Counted from the first letter of the stretch, positions 1 through 10,929 are shown. The stretch: 64,000 bases of DNA from Pelagerythrobacter aerophilus (GCF_003581645.1 NZ_QXFK01000005.1:1-64000); one strand, 5' to 3'. A program made the numbers and translations. Notes: generated from the sequence alone by a model not told the origin.

Positions 1-550
1 CGTTGTCGCTGACAACCGTGTGCGGCTTGCCGCGCATCCCGATCAGGCTGGTCAGTTCACGGGCCACCCTTGCGCCTGGCAGCGACGTGTCGACCACCAG
101 CGCCAGGCACTCCCGCGAGAAGTCGTCGACCACGCATAGGATGCGGAACCGGCGACCGCAGACGAGGCTATCGGAGACGAAGTCGAGCGACCACCGCTGG
201 TTCGGTCCATCGGGCAGCACCATTGGCCTGCGCGTGCCCAGTGCCCGTTTGCGACCGCCACGACGGCGCACCCGCAACCCTTCTTCGCGATAGATGCGCA
301 GCAGCTTCTTGTGGTTGGGCTTCATGCCTTCCCGCGCCAGCAGGTAGCCCAGGCGGCGATAGCCGAACCGGCGACGCTCCGCCGCCAGCTCGCGCAACCG
401 TTGCCGCAGCGCCCCGTCATCCGGCCTTGTCGGCTCGTAACGGATCACCCTGCGGCTCACACCGACCAGACTGCACGCCCGACGCTCGCTCAGCCCGTGC
501 TGCTCACGGGCATGGGCGACGGCTTCCCGCTTCGCGCCGGGCGTTACCAT
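1..550 (-). CDS. IS3-family transposase OrfB (integrase domain), truncated by window edge
   Basis: This is the catalytic part of an IS3-type transposase, which normally acts as an OrfAB fusion. Reading from the ATG at 550 the frame stays open to base 1. It shows the HTH_21-like N-terminal stretch (LRELAAERRRFGYRRLG), then the linker, then the start of the rve/DDE integrase fold (NQRWSLDFVSD, with the first catalytic Asp) and VVDDFSREC, and finally TVVSDN, the region of the second catalytic Asp. The last catalytic Glu lies beyond the window. OrfB lies in the -1 frame relative to OrfA, and the two overlap at a run of seven A residues on the coding strand. Intactness of the C-terminus cannot be judged. 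Confidence 0.9.
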   Translation of the reverse strand, partial: MVTPGAKREAVAHAREQHGLSERRACSLVGVSRRVIRYEPTRPDDGALRQRLRELAAERRRFGYRRLGYLLAREGMKPNHKKLLRIYREEGLRVRRRGGRKRALGTRRPMVLPDGPNQRWSLDFVSDSLVCGRRFRILCVVDDFSRECLALVVDTSLPGARVARELTSLIGMRGKPHTVVSDN

Positions 551-810
551 TTTTTTGATGCCAGATCCTTCAGCACCACGTTGTCGAGCATCGCCTCGGC
601 GAGCAGCTTCTTCAGCCGGCTGTTCTCCTGCTCAAGCGTCCGCAGCCGCCGGGCATCGGAGACTTCCAGCCCCCCGAACTTCGACTTCCATTTGTAGAAC
701 GTGGCCGAGCTGATGCCGTGACGGCGACAAACCTCCGCAGTCGGCATCCCAGCCTCCTGCTCCTTCAATACCGCGATGATCTGCTGTTCGCTGAACCTGC
801 TTCGCTTCAT
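544..810 (-). CDS. IS3-family transposase OrfA
   Basis: An 88-residue DNA-binding OrfA. The helix-turn-helix (HTH_8, transposase IS3/IS911 type) spans about residues 5-45, with the typical RFSEQQIIAVLKEQEAG start and CRRHGISSATFYKWKSKFGG recognition helix. A leucine-rich coiled coil follows (LRTLEQENSRLKKLLAEAML). The protein ends DLASKKW just after an A7 slippery run, the usual site of -1 frameshifting to make OrfAB. Length is normal for the family. A short inverted repeat (GTCCGAC / GTCGGAC) sits just upstream of the start. Confidence 0.93.
   Translation of the reverse strand: MKRSRFSEQQIIAVLKEQEAGMPTAEVCRRHGISSATFYKWKSKFGGLEVSDARRLRTLEQENSRLKKLLAEAMLDNVVLKDLASKKW
550..556 (-). promoter_or_regulatory. 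A7 slippery heptamer for programmed -1 frameshift between OrfA and OrfB
   Basis: Seven T on the + strand are seven A on the coding strand, placed exactly where OrfA (stop at 544-546) and OrfB (ATG at 548-550, -1 frame) overlap. IS3-family elements are known to use A6G or A7 slippery sites here to make the fusion transposase. No downstream pseudoknot was checked. Confidence 0.7.
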
Positions 811-874
811 TGTCGTCCGACTCCTTTGCGTCGGACTCTACCAAATACCGGTCACATTTCAGGGGAGCACGTCA

Positions 875-3800
875 CGACCCGGCGTGGTTCAAAGGTGCCT
901 ATGAGAATTTCTTGGTGCCGATTTCCCAGCAGCTTGATGTCCCGATGGAGCGAGTTTTCGTCGCCCCCGGCAACCACGACATTTCACGCGAACTGGTGCG
1001 AAAGATTCCATCCATCCATCGAGGCCTCGCGGAAAAGCTAACATCAAATCAAGCTATCAATCGCGTTATTGATACAGAGCATGAAGACGGTTCTGAAACT
1101 GCCCAGAGTCTGGGCAGGATGAAAAACTTCTATGCCGAACACGATGAGCGCCATCCGACTCACTCTGGCACGTCGCCATATTTCCGGACAGGGACCTTCG
1201 CGCACGGTGATCGGACTGTCGGCGTGGCGTGTCTTAATAGCGCTTGGATGGCAACAGGGGAGAGCGAAGACTCTGACCATCGAAAGCTTGTTCTAGGTGA
1301 GCGGGCCGTCGATATGGCTCTCGCCGACTTGGAGGGTTGCGACTTTAAAATCGCAGTGCACCATCACCCATTGGACTGGCTACACCCCACCGACGCTGAT
1401 GCGGTAGATTTGCTGCTGCGCAGATCTTTCGATCTTTCCTGCAGCGGACATGTTCATCAGTCGAAGCCCCGATTAACGATGGATGGAAGTGGATGCTGCA
1501 TCGCCAGCCCGACAGGGAGTGTCTTCGCCGGGCGGGAATGGTTCAACGGGTATCAGATTGTTGAGATCGATATCCCTGACCGTCGCTACACATTTCATGT
1601 TCGAGAATATTTCGATAACCGTCGCGAATTCGATCGTGCAGTCAGAGTCGCTGAGAACGGTCTAGTTGAATTTCAGAACCCCGTTCTCCACGACCGGTCA
1701 CGCATCGATAAGGTCGAAAGCTTCTTGCAGGGCTCTCGCGGGCGGGTTCGCGAGTGTCTTGAGTCGCAGATGACATTGGTCGGTGATGACGAGACAAAGC
1801 CCAATCTGCGGATCGATGATTTTGTGGCACCGCCTCTGATCGAAGGGCGCGCAAACAGTATTGATGGAAGCGGCTCTGACGCACAAGACTTGTCGATCGA
1901 GAGTTTCCTGTCTCGGACAGACAATGCGGTGGTGATTGGCAGCAGACATTCGGGAAAAACGACGCTCGCCTACTATTCGGCATACATGCTGGCCTATGGG
2001 CCGGGGCTGATCCCCCAGATCCCCGTAGTGATCGACACGCGGAACTTTCGCTTCAATCCATATTCCATCCGTGGGCAGTTGGGTGAGCTATATGAAAGGT
2101 CGCTTTCCAACCCAGAAGCGAAGGCATATGCGGCTGAGGGTATTTTCACATTCCTCTTCGATAATTGCTCATGTGGTGAGGAGAGCTTCAAGAAGATTGC
2201 TGATTTTGCCGAAGAGTATCCAGACTGTCGCTGCCTCGTATTTGCCAGTCCCAACATGGATGGGGTTTCGCCGGATAGACATTTTAACGAACACCTGCCG
2301 AACTTCACGAAGATTCACATCGGCGCTCTGACCCGAGGAAGAATCCGCGCGCTGTCCCGACAATGGTCGAATGGGGATCGAGACGGCGATGCAACCTATG
2401 AAACCGTCATAAATCAACTGGTCCGAGACGGTCTTCCGCGAACCCCCTACATGGTCTCGCTTCTCATCTGGGCCATCCAGCAGAAGAAGGAACTGGTGAA
2501 GATTAACGAAGCGCTTTTGCTTCAAAACATGATGGATCACCTTCTGGGGAAGGCCGATTTCAAGCAGTCGGTTCGAAAAGTCCTTAATCCGGTTGGAAAG
2601 GAGATCACCCTTCAGAACTTCGCATATTTTATCCGCAGTAAGGGATCTGTAGTCGACGAAAACGAAGCCAATGAATTTTTGATCGCGTTTTTCAAAAGGA
2701 AGGCGTTGCCCTTCATCGGATCGGATGTTCTAGAAAAGCTCATTGAGCGCGGCATATTGCATCGTCGGAACGGCAAGGTTGCCTTCAAATATGAGGCATT
2801 CGAGGAATATTTTTACGCAAAGCACCTGCAAAGCAATCGCGCCGAATTGAATGTCACGTTGGAAGGTTTGAACTTCCTCAATTTCAGAAGAGAGTTGGAG
2901 CTTCTCGCGGGTTTGCGGCCCGAGAATGCAGACCTGATTTCTGCAATCGAAAAGGTGCTGGATAGCCGGGTCCCTGACAGATTTCGCAAGTGCAACATCG
3001 GCGAATTCGATAGAATCTCTGGCAGCGAGTTGGATATTCAACTCACCAAAGCTGATCTCGGGCAAATCCGGAGAACGCGCCTTACCAATGAAAAAGTGGA
3101 CAAGATGTTGGACGAGGCCGATCGGCGTGCCCTGGCGCGTGGCGAGCGAACAGTCCGAGAAAGCTTGGAGCGGGCAAAGGGTAACGTGAGAACCGCTGCT
3201 GAAGAACGTGAGGCTGAAAGCATCTCGAAAGATCAACTTTCAGATAGTATGCCAATAAGGCCATCCACCCACATGGCCGCGATCGATCTTCTCGCTCGGA
3301 TCATACGGAACTCAGATTTTACCGATTACGATTCCAAGGGCCCCGCAACGAAAAGGGTTCTGGATAGCTGGACCAAGATCTTCCTCCTCATCATGGATGA
3401 GTTGGGTGCGATGCTGGCAGTCATTGAAAATGATGAAGGCGAGAAAATCCCTGACAAGGAGACGGAATCGATAAAATATCTCCTTGCGAAGTTCATCTTC
3501 TCAAACATTGGCGCTGCACTTATTCATCACATGGCGTCGCCGACCATGGCGGATACACTCCATGCGCTTATTGAAGAAGGCGAATTTACGACTGGAGAGC
3601 ACCTTCTTACCCTCTTCCTTCTCGAAGATATCGACGATGAATCTTGGATGGATCTTTGGATCGAGGAGATTGAGAAGAAGGACCAATCGGGGTTCGTTAT
3701 CGATAGCTTCGTGCAGCGCCTTCTCTCACTCACCTACACGAAAGCGTTGGACACTGAGCAAGAGAAGCGCGTCCATCACCTTGTTGACCGTATCGAGAAG

Positions 3801-3890
3801 AAACTTGGTTGGACGAATGAAAAGAAATCAGAGGTCATCCAGCAAATGCAGAAGGCGCGGGATCTGCGGCAACTAGAACAACGGAAGTGA
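875..3890 (+). pseudogene. Metallophosphoesterase-STAND NTPase, 5' end removed by IS insertion
   Basis: The open frame runs to 3890, but its first ATG (810) and about 20 codons lie inside the IS, so the native N-terminus is lost. The remaining part starts with a calcineurin-like phosphoesterase: GNHD (about residues 54-57 counted from 810), HHHP (184-187) and SGHVH (about 212-216) are present. The upstream DxH and GDxxD metal-ligand motifs are not. A STAND/NACHT-like NTPase follows, with Walker A GSRHSGKTT (about 377-385), a Walker B-like FLFD (about 451) and a winged-helix region ending YEAFEEYFYAKHL (about 661). The C-terminal 340 residues are helical. Bases 2641-2700 are 40% G+C by count, well below the ribosomal genes. 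By analogy with other bacterial STAND NTPases it may be an antiphage sensor, but that is inference. Translation from the IS-borne ATG or from Met at 945 is possible. Confidence 0.8.
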
Positions 3891-4219
3891 GGCCAAGCGG
3901 GGGCTCGACTGCTCGCACCGCTGCCTTCTGAACGAACGGCCGTTCCATAAAATTTGACCCTAGAAGCGCACTCTCGGGAACTTCCGACACTACTTCTATT
4001 GATTGATCCGATGTCCGCTTTCGGAAAATCGGCAGAAAGGCGAATGTCCAAAATGGGGCGCGTAGCTGACCGGCCGGTTCGCCGCCTGATACGTCCGCTA
4101 TTCCAATCGGCGCCTCTGAAAGAAGACGTTCCGGTTCGTCCGACGAAGCAGCCGCTTCGCCGAAGGCGGACCGCCCGGGTGGTCGACGCAATCCCGCCAT
4201 GCGCGGCCGGAGCTGCACT
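3891..4219. other. Intergenic stretch without recognised gene
   Basis: 329 bp between the convergent ends of the STAND gene and the patatin gene. The ORFs here lack a family signature and a convincing ribosome-binding site. A stretch around 4018-4065 contains GCTTTCGGAAAATCGGCAG, which looks more like remnant or repeated intergenic sequence than coding sequence. No clear terminator with a U-run was found. Confidence 0.5.
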
Positions 4220-5182
4220 TCAACTCAGTAGCGGTTCGAGCGCTTCCCATTCGCGCTCGACGGCGCGGCGGCCGGCATCGATCGCCGTGCGGATCTTCGC
4301 AGGATCGAATTCAAGCGTTTCCGAATAGGCCTCCTCGGGTTCGATGATCCGGATCGGCGCGAAGCGGTAGCGCGATATCTGGACATCGAGGGGGCGGAGG
4401 ATGCGCGCAGCCTGTGCGCCACCGATGCCTTCGGCCTGGAGCGCGCGGAGCTGCGCCTCGCGTGCCGCGATCAGGTCGTTGATCAGTGCCGCGCCCGCGA
4501 GATCGTTGGCAGAGACCTCGGACTGAAGGATATCGACCGCACGCAGCCCGATGTCGATCAGGTTGTCGAAAGTCCGCGCGGAGCCCGGCTGTGGTGCGGG
4601 TGAGGCGCGTACCGCTATCACGCCGCGCGGGTTCAACTGGAGTGCAGCACTGAGCGGCGTCACGTCGCGCACACCGCCATCGACCCACTGTTCCTCGGTT
4701 CTGTCGCGGGTGCGGGTCTTCAACGGATCGAAGAAGAGCGGCATCGCGCAGCTGGCATAGACCCAGTTGTGAATGCCGGGCACGCTTTCATCGATGCTGC
4801 GATAGGTTCCAGTACCGAGATTGACGACGCCGAGTAGCAGCTTGCGCCCGCTCGCTTTCAGCTTCTTCTCGTCGGCAAAACCCTTGAGCAGGCGTTTCAG
4901 AGGCGCGGCATCGTAGATCGCATCCTCGCCGAGGAATCCGCCAACGACGCCGAGCGGCCGCTCCTTGTAGATCGAACCATTGCCCTTGATGCGGAGCCAC
5001 GCCTCAAGCAGCCTAGGTACATCGTCCTGCGCCACACCCAGTGCCTGGATCGCGCCGGTCGAGACACCGGCGACGATATCGATGTGAACGCCGCGGTTGA
5101 CGACCAGCTCGTGGACGACGCCGACCTGAAAGGCGCCCTTGGCGCCGCCGCCGCTCAATACGATTGCGAGACCGCCTGCCAT
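4220..5182 (-). CDS. Patatin-like phospholipase family protein
   Basis: A 320-residue predicted acyl hydrolase of the patatin family (Ser-Asp dyad, releases fatty acids from phospholipids). The oxyanion-hole loop LSGGGAKGAF lies at about residues 8-17, the nucleophile elbow GVSTG at about 38-42, and the DGG dyad motif (WVDGGVRD) follows in the second half. No signal peptide or membrane segment is seen, so it is probably cytosolic or peripheral. The ATG at 5182 was chosen because AAGGAGAG precedes it and homology starts at once. An in-frame extension to 5410 exists but has no recognisable domain. It is divergently oriented from rpsL and not part of that operon. Substrate cannot be told from sequence. 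Confidence 0.88.
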   Translation of the reverse strand: MAGGLAIVLSGGGAKGAFQVGVVHELVVNRGVHIDIVAGVSTGAIQALGVAQDDVPRLLEAWLRIKGNGSIYKERPLGVVGGFLGEDAIYDAAPLKRLLKGFADEKKLKASGRKLLLGVVNLGTGTYRSIDESVPGIHNWVYASCAMPLFFDPLKTRTRDRTEEQWVDGGVRDVTPLSAALQLNPRGVIAVRASPAPQPGSARTFDNLIDIGLRAVDILQSEVSANDLAGAALINDLIAAREAQLRALQAEGIGGAQAARILRPLDVQISRYRFAPIRIIEPEEAYSETLEFDPAKIRTAIDAGRRAVEREWEALEPLLS

Positions 5183-5663
5183 CTCGTCTCTCCTTCGGAA
5201 GGGCCACAGTTTACAAGATATCGGGCGCCAAGTCTGTGCCGGCCAGCTCGCGGCGGCAGCGAACCCGCTGCCGGGAAAGGCGGCGGTGCGCCGGTTCTTG
5301 ACCACCAGCCCGAATCCCCCTAAGGGCGCGCTCATCCGAAACGGGGTGCGCTCCGCGTCGGTCAGATAGAGCTGAACATTGCCGGTCATGTCCCGGGGGC
5401 CTTGGCGCACTAGAGAAATCTGGAGGGCGCTGGAGGCTCTTTTCTATTGAAGCGGTCCTTGCGGAGCGCTTCGGGGCAGCCGTCAAAGTAACCCGGTGTC
5501 CGTGACCCGGGTGGAGTGTTTTTCGGCTCGTGCGCTGGTTGTCCGCTTCGCGGGCGTCCTTGTTCGCTGGGTCCCCGCCTTCGCGGGGATGGCGGTAGAG
5601 CGCACGAACCTTCTCTCCACTCTGGCCCCAGTGCCACCTCCATACGGTGAAGAGAAAGAATCT
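5183..5663. other. Divergent intergenic region between patatin gene and rpsL
   Basis: 481 bp that should carry promoters for both the patatin gene and the str operon. I could not assign a convincing -35/-10 pair. It contains one copy of a dispersed palindrome at 5567-5595. The minus strand has an open frame joined to patatin, but the region shows no domain and is probably untranslated. Confidence 0.5.
5567..5595. repeat. REP-like palindrome, family 1 (single copy)
   Basis: GGGTCCCCGCCTTCGCGGGG forms a short GC-rich hairpin. The same core, often preceded by CGTCATCCC, occurs at 6056-6158, 37989-38069 and 60856-60957. Here a single unit lies upstream of rpsL. Confidence 0.7.
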
Positions 5664-6035
5664 ATGCCGACGATCAACCAGCTGGTCCGCAAGGGCCGCG
5701 TTCTGCAGAAGGCCAAGTCGAAGGTCCCTGCGATGGAGCAGAACCCGCAGAAGCGCGGTGTCTGCACCCGCGTCTATACCACGACGCCGAAGAAGCCGAA
5801 CTCCGCTCTGCGCAAGGTGGCCAAGGTCCGCCTGACCAACCAGCGCGAAGTCATCTCCTACATCCCCGGCGAGGGGCACAACCTGCAGGAGCACTCCGTG
5901 GTGCTGATCCGCGGCGGCCGTGTGCGCGACCTTCCCGGCGTGCGCTACCACGTGCTGCGCGGCGTGCTCGACACGCAGGGTGTGAAGGACCGCAAGCAGA
6001 GCCGTTCCAAGTACGGCGCCAAGCGGCCGAAGTAA
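5664..6035 (+). CDS. rpsL: 30S ribosomal protein S12
   Basis: A 123-residue S12, first gene of the str operon. The protein sits at the decoding centre and sets translational accuracy. The conserved [14 protein letters not shown] loop is present with Lys43 intact. Residue 88, Lys in Escherichia coli and most bacteria, is Arg here ([13 protein letters not shown]). K88R-type changes are a classical cause of streptomycin resistance, so the ribosome is predicted to be intrinsically streptomycin resistant. The ATG at 5664 was chosen because the known N-terminus [11 protein letters not shown] starts there; the longer open frame from 5496 is non-coding. Confidence 0.98.
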   Translation: MPTINQLVRKGRVLQKAKSKVPAMEQNPQKRGVCTRVYTTTPKKPNSALRKVAKVRLTNQREVISYIPGEGHNLQEHSVVLIRGGRVRDLPGVRYHVLRGVLDTQGVKDRKQSRSKYGAKRPK

Positions 6036-6055
6036 GGGGCGCGCAGCTCTTCACC

Positions 6056-6158
6056 CGTCATCCCCGCGCAAGCGGGGACCCAGGGCGGGTTCGAAGGGCG
6101 GTTTGGTTTTCAGGCGCCGCGCTTTGCCTCCCTGGGCTCCCCTTTCGCGGGAGTGACG
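6056..6158. repeat. Paired REP-like palindromes (family 1) between rpsL and rpsG
   Basis: Two facing units, CGTCATCCCCGCGCAAGCGG at the left and its imperfect reverse complement ending CGCGGGAGTGACG at the right, enclose about 45 bp. The pair can fold into two small hairpins or one long cruciform, like BIME units in enterobacteria. It sits inside the str operon and could affect mRNA stability or partial termination. Confidence 0.75.
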
Positions 6159-6198
6159 AAGGAGGGAGGGGCAGGGGCCAAGATAAGGAATACATCCG

Positions 6199-6669
6199 AT
6201 GTCACGTCGTCGTCGTCCCGAGAAGCGGGAGATCCTGCCTGATCCGAAGTTCGGAGATCAGGTACTGTCCAAGTTCATGAACAACCTCATGCTCGACGGA
6301 AAGAAATCCGTCGCCGAGCGTATCGTCTATGGTGCGCTCGACACCGTCGAGACGAAAGCCAAGGCCGATCCGATCGCGCTGTTCCACGACGCGCTGAACA
6401 ACGTCGCGCCGCAGGTCGAGGTCCGCAGCCGCCGCGTCGGCGGTGCGACCTATCAGGTGCCGGTCGAGGTTCGCCCCGAGCGTGCCCAGGCGCTGGCGAT
6501 CCGCTGGCTGATCAGCGCCGCCCGCGGGCGTGCGGAAACGACCATGGCGGCGCGCCTGTCGGGCGAGCTGCTCGATGCGGCGAACAACCGGGGCAACGCG
6601 GTCAAGAAGCGGGAAGACACGCACCGCATGGCCGACGCCAACCGCGCGTTCTCGCACTACCGCTGGTAA
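6199..6669 (+). CDS. rpsG: 30S ribosomal protein S7
   Basis: 156 residues, the usual length for S7, which nucleates assembly of the 30S head and contacts the E-site tRNA. Family sequence is clear from [20 protein letters not shown] at the N-terminus to the C-terminal [18 protein letters not shown] purine-rich AAGGA lies about 10 bases before the ATG. It is the second str-operon gene. The 158 bp to fusA contain a strong hairpin (GGGCCGGC / GCCGGCCC near 6712-6740) without a U-run, so partial attenuation is possible. Confidence 0.98.
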   Translation: MSRRRRPEKREILPDPKFGDQVLSKFMNNLMLDGKKSVAERIVYGALDTVETKAKADPIALFHDALNNVAPQVEVRSRRVGGATYQVPVEVRPERAQALAIRWLISAARGRAETTMAARLSGELLDAANNRGNAVKKREDTHRMADANRAFSHYRW

Positions 6670-6827
6670 GGCGGGGACCGGCGAGGATCGCTCGTCGCAG
6701 AGAAGCGGGCCGGGCCGGCGTCTGCCGCAGGCCGGCCCGCGTCTCGCGAGACGTCTTCAATCGGTCACAGAGTTAACTATATGGGGCGCGCTTCTCCGCC
6801 GCTCCTAACGAACCCGAGGAATTTCCC

Positions 6828-8921
<2,094 letters not shown>

Positions 8922-9013
8922 GGCATGGCAAGCGTCTAGGGGCGGCGCCTGATTCACCCGGTGCCGCCCGTGACTTGGTGAAATTCAATCTGACAGACAG
9001 AGGTTACACGCAC

Positions 9014-10189
9014 ATGGCTAAGGAAAAATTCGAGCGGAACAAGCCGCACTGCAACATCGGCACCATCGGTCACGTCGACCACGGCAAGACCACGCTGACG
9101 GCGGCGATCACCAAGGTTCAGGGTTCCGCGGTCGATTTCGCGAACATCGACAAGGCTCCGGAAGAGCGTGAGCGCGGCATCACCATCTCGACCGCGCACG
9201 TCGAGTACGAGACCGATGCGCGCCACTACGCGCACGTCGACTGCCCGGGCCACGCCGACTACGTGAAGAACATGATCACCGGTGCCGCCCAGATGGACGG
9301 CGCGATCCTGGTCGTGAACGCTGCCGACGGCCCGATGCCGCAGACCCGCGAGCACATCCTGCTCGCCCGTCAGGTCGGCGTGCCGGCGCTGGTCGTGTAC
9401 ATGAACAAGGTCGACCAGGTCGACGACGAGGAAATCCTCGAGCTCGTCGAGCTGGAAGTGCGTGAGCTCCTGAGCTCGTACGACTTCGACGGCGACAACA
9501 TTCCGATCGTCAAGGGTTCGGCTCTGGCCGCGCTCGAAGGCCGCGACCCGGAAATCGGCGAGAACTCCATCAAGGAACTGATGGAAGCCGTCGACAACCA
9601 CATCCCGCAGCCCGACCGTCCGGTCGACAAGCCGTTCCTGATGCCGATCGAGGACGTGTTCTCGATCTCGGGCCGCGGCACCGTGGTCACCGGCCGCGTC
9701 GAGACCGGCAAGGTCAACGTGGGCGACGAAGTCGAGATCATCGGTATCCGCGACACGCAGAAGACCACCGTCACCGGCGTCGAAATGTTCCGCAAGCTGC
9801 TCGACAGCGGCGAAGCCGGCGACAACATCGGTGCGCTGCTGCGCGGCACCGCGCGTGACGACGTGGAGCGCGGCCAGGTTCTGGCCAAGCCCGGTTCGGT
9901 CACGCCGCACACCGAGTTCAGCGCGGAAGTCTACGTGCTGTCGAAGGACGAAGGTGGCCGTCACACGCCGTTCTTCGCCAACTACCGCCCGCAGTTCTAC
10001 TTCCGCACGACCGACGTGACCGGCGAAGTGATCCTCCCCGAGGGCACCGAGATGGTCATGCCGGGCGACAACGTGACGATCGGCGTCAAGCTGATCGCGC
10101 CGATCGCGATGGACGAAGGTCTTCGCTTCGCCATCCGTGAAGGCGGCCGCACCGTCGGTTCGGGGGTTGTCAGCAAGATCACGAAGTAA
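9014..10189 (+). CDS. tuf: Elongation factor Tu
   Basis: 391-residue GTPase that carries aminoacyl-tRNA to the ribosome. G1 GHVDHGKT is at 19-26, DCPGH at 76-80 and NKVD at 131-134. The ATG at 9014 fits the family N-terminus [17 protein letters not shown]; an upstream in-frame start at 8975 is rejected. Compared from memory with the Escherichia coli protein, the segment between helix A and switch I ([20 protein letters not shown]) is about five residues shorter. Two terminators follow immediately, closing the str operon. Confidence 0.98.
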   Translation: MAKEKFERNKPHCNIGTIGHVDHGKTTLTAAITKVQGSAVDFANIDKAPEERERGITISTAHVEYETDARHYAHVDCPGHADYVKNMITGAAQMDGAILVVNAADGPMPQTREHILLARQVGVPALVVYMNKVDQVDDEEILELVELEVRELLSSYDFDGDNIPIVKGSALAALEGRDPEIGENSIKELMEAVDNHIPQPDRPVDKPFLMPIEDVFSISGRGTVVTGRVETGKVNVGDEVEIIGIRDTQKTTVTGVEMFRKLLDSGEAGDNIGALLRGTARDDVERGQVLAKPGSVTPHTEFSAEVYVLSKDEGGRHTPFFANYRPQFYFRTTDVTGEVILPEGTEMVMPGDNVTIGVKLIAPIAMDEGLRFAIREGGRTVGSGVVSKITK

Positions 10190-10200
10190 TATAGGCGCGC

Positions 10201-10239
10201 GACCGGCGGGGGATTCGTCCCCCGCCGGTCGAATTTTTC
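10201..10239 (+). terminator. Rho-independent terminator after tuf (first of two)
   Basis: A perfect 13-bp GC-rich stem, GACCGGCGGGGGA with its complement around a TTCG loop, is followed by GAATTTTTC. It lies 12 bases beyond the tuf stop codon and should end str-operon transcription. Confidence 0.88.
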
Positions 10240-10245
10240 GAAGGG

Positions 10246-10294
10246 GGCCGCCCCTGACCGGGTTTCCGGGAGGCGGGGCTGGCCTTTCTTTTTT
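10246..10294 (+). terminator. Second terminator-like hairpin after tuf
   Basis: GGCCGCCCC pairs with GGGGCTGGCC around an inner CCGGGTTTCCGG hairpin, and TTTCTTTTTT follows. With the preceding hairpin this makes a tandem terminator that insulates the S10 operon from str-operon read-through. Confidence 0.7.
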
Positions 10295-10351
10295 GGGAGC
10301 AAACGCCGGTATTGGCTGGTGCTCCTTGGCTCTTTCGCATCGGTATAGGTA

Positions 10352-10663
10352 ATGGAAGCTCAGAACATCCGCATTCGCCTCAAGGCGTTCGACCACCGCG
10401 TTCTCGACCAGGCGACTGGTGAAATCGCAGATACCGCGCGTCGTACGGGTGCTCTTATTCGTGGCCCCATTCCCATGCCGACGCGTATCGAAAAGTTCAC
10501 CGTGAACCGCGGCCCGCACATCGACAAGAAGTCGCGCGAGCAGTTCGAGGTGCGTACCTACAAGCGGCTGCTCGACATCGTGCAGCCCAACGCCCAGACG
10601 GTTGACGCGCTGATGAAGCTCGACCTCGCCGCGGGCGTGAACGTGGAAATCAAGTTGGCGTAA
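10352..10663 (+). CDS. rpsJ: 30S ribosomal protein S10
   Basis: 103 residues, typical for S10 (NusE), which acts in the 30S head and also in transcription antitermination with NusB. The family core [16 protein letters not shown] and the loop [19 protein letters not shown] are clear. It is the first gene of the S10 operon and starts 58 bp after the second tuf terminator. An unusually long 266-bp spacer separates it from rplC. Confidence 0.98.
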   Translation: MEAQNIRIRLKAFDHRVLDQATGEIADTARRTGALIRGPIPMPTRIEKFTVNRGPHIDKKSREQFEVRTYKRLLDIVQPNAQTVDALMKLDLAAGVNVEIKLA

Positions 10664-10929
10664 GCCGATTTGCCGAAGGCCCCGTGAAAGCGGGGCGATG
10701 GTCTTCCTGGTCGGACCCTAAACGATCGGGGAAGTTTCGGGGCCCTCGATAGCCCCGCCGGTCGCAAGGCCGGCAAGACATCGGGATACCGCCGGTACAA
10801 TGCCGGGCCTGCGTCCCCCGTCTTGCCTTCTTCGGAAGGCACTCAGCCCGGACGGGGCGACGCATCACAATCAGGGCTGTCACGCACCTTCGGATGGGCC
10901 GGGGGTGCCTCTGTTTTAGGAGTCTTACG
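10664..10929 (+). other. Structured spacer between rpsJ and rplC
   Basis: 266 bp with several local hairpins: GCCCCG/CGGGGC near 10678-10696, GCCGGTCGCAAGGCCGGC near 10757-10774, and the UUCG-capped CCTTCTTCGGAAGG near 10825-10838. It ends with a possible ribosome-binding site (TTTTAGGAGTCTTACG). Such a long gap inside an S10 operon may be a leader for feedback control or an internal promoter region. No known leader family was identified. Confidence 0.45.

Larger units (their letters stand above)
1..874 (-). mobile_element. IS3-family insertion sequence, right part only
   Basis: The element contains overlapping OrfA and OrfB on the minus strand and continues off the left edge of the window. 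Its right end is placed at about 874. There the minus strand reads TGACGTGCTCCCC, which resembles IS3-family terminal repeats that begin with TGA, and host-type coding sequence starts immediately after it. The left terminal repeat and the target duplication are outside the window, so the exact end is inferred. The insertion has cut off the 5' part of the metallophosphoesterase-STAND gene that follows. Confidence 0.85.

Noticed and set aside
4220-5410. Patatin-like protein starting at 5410 with 76 extra residues
   Set aside because: The ATG at 5182 has a strong ribosome-binding site and homology begins right there; the extension shows no domain.
5490-5540. Hairpin ACCCGG/CCGGGT followed by GTGTTTTTC as a terminator upstream of rpsL
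   Set aside because: Stem of only six pairs with a ten-base loop and no upstream gene on that strand to terminate.
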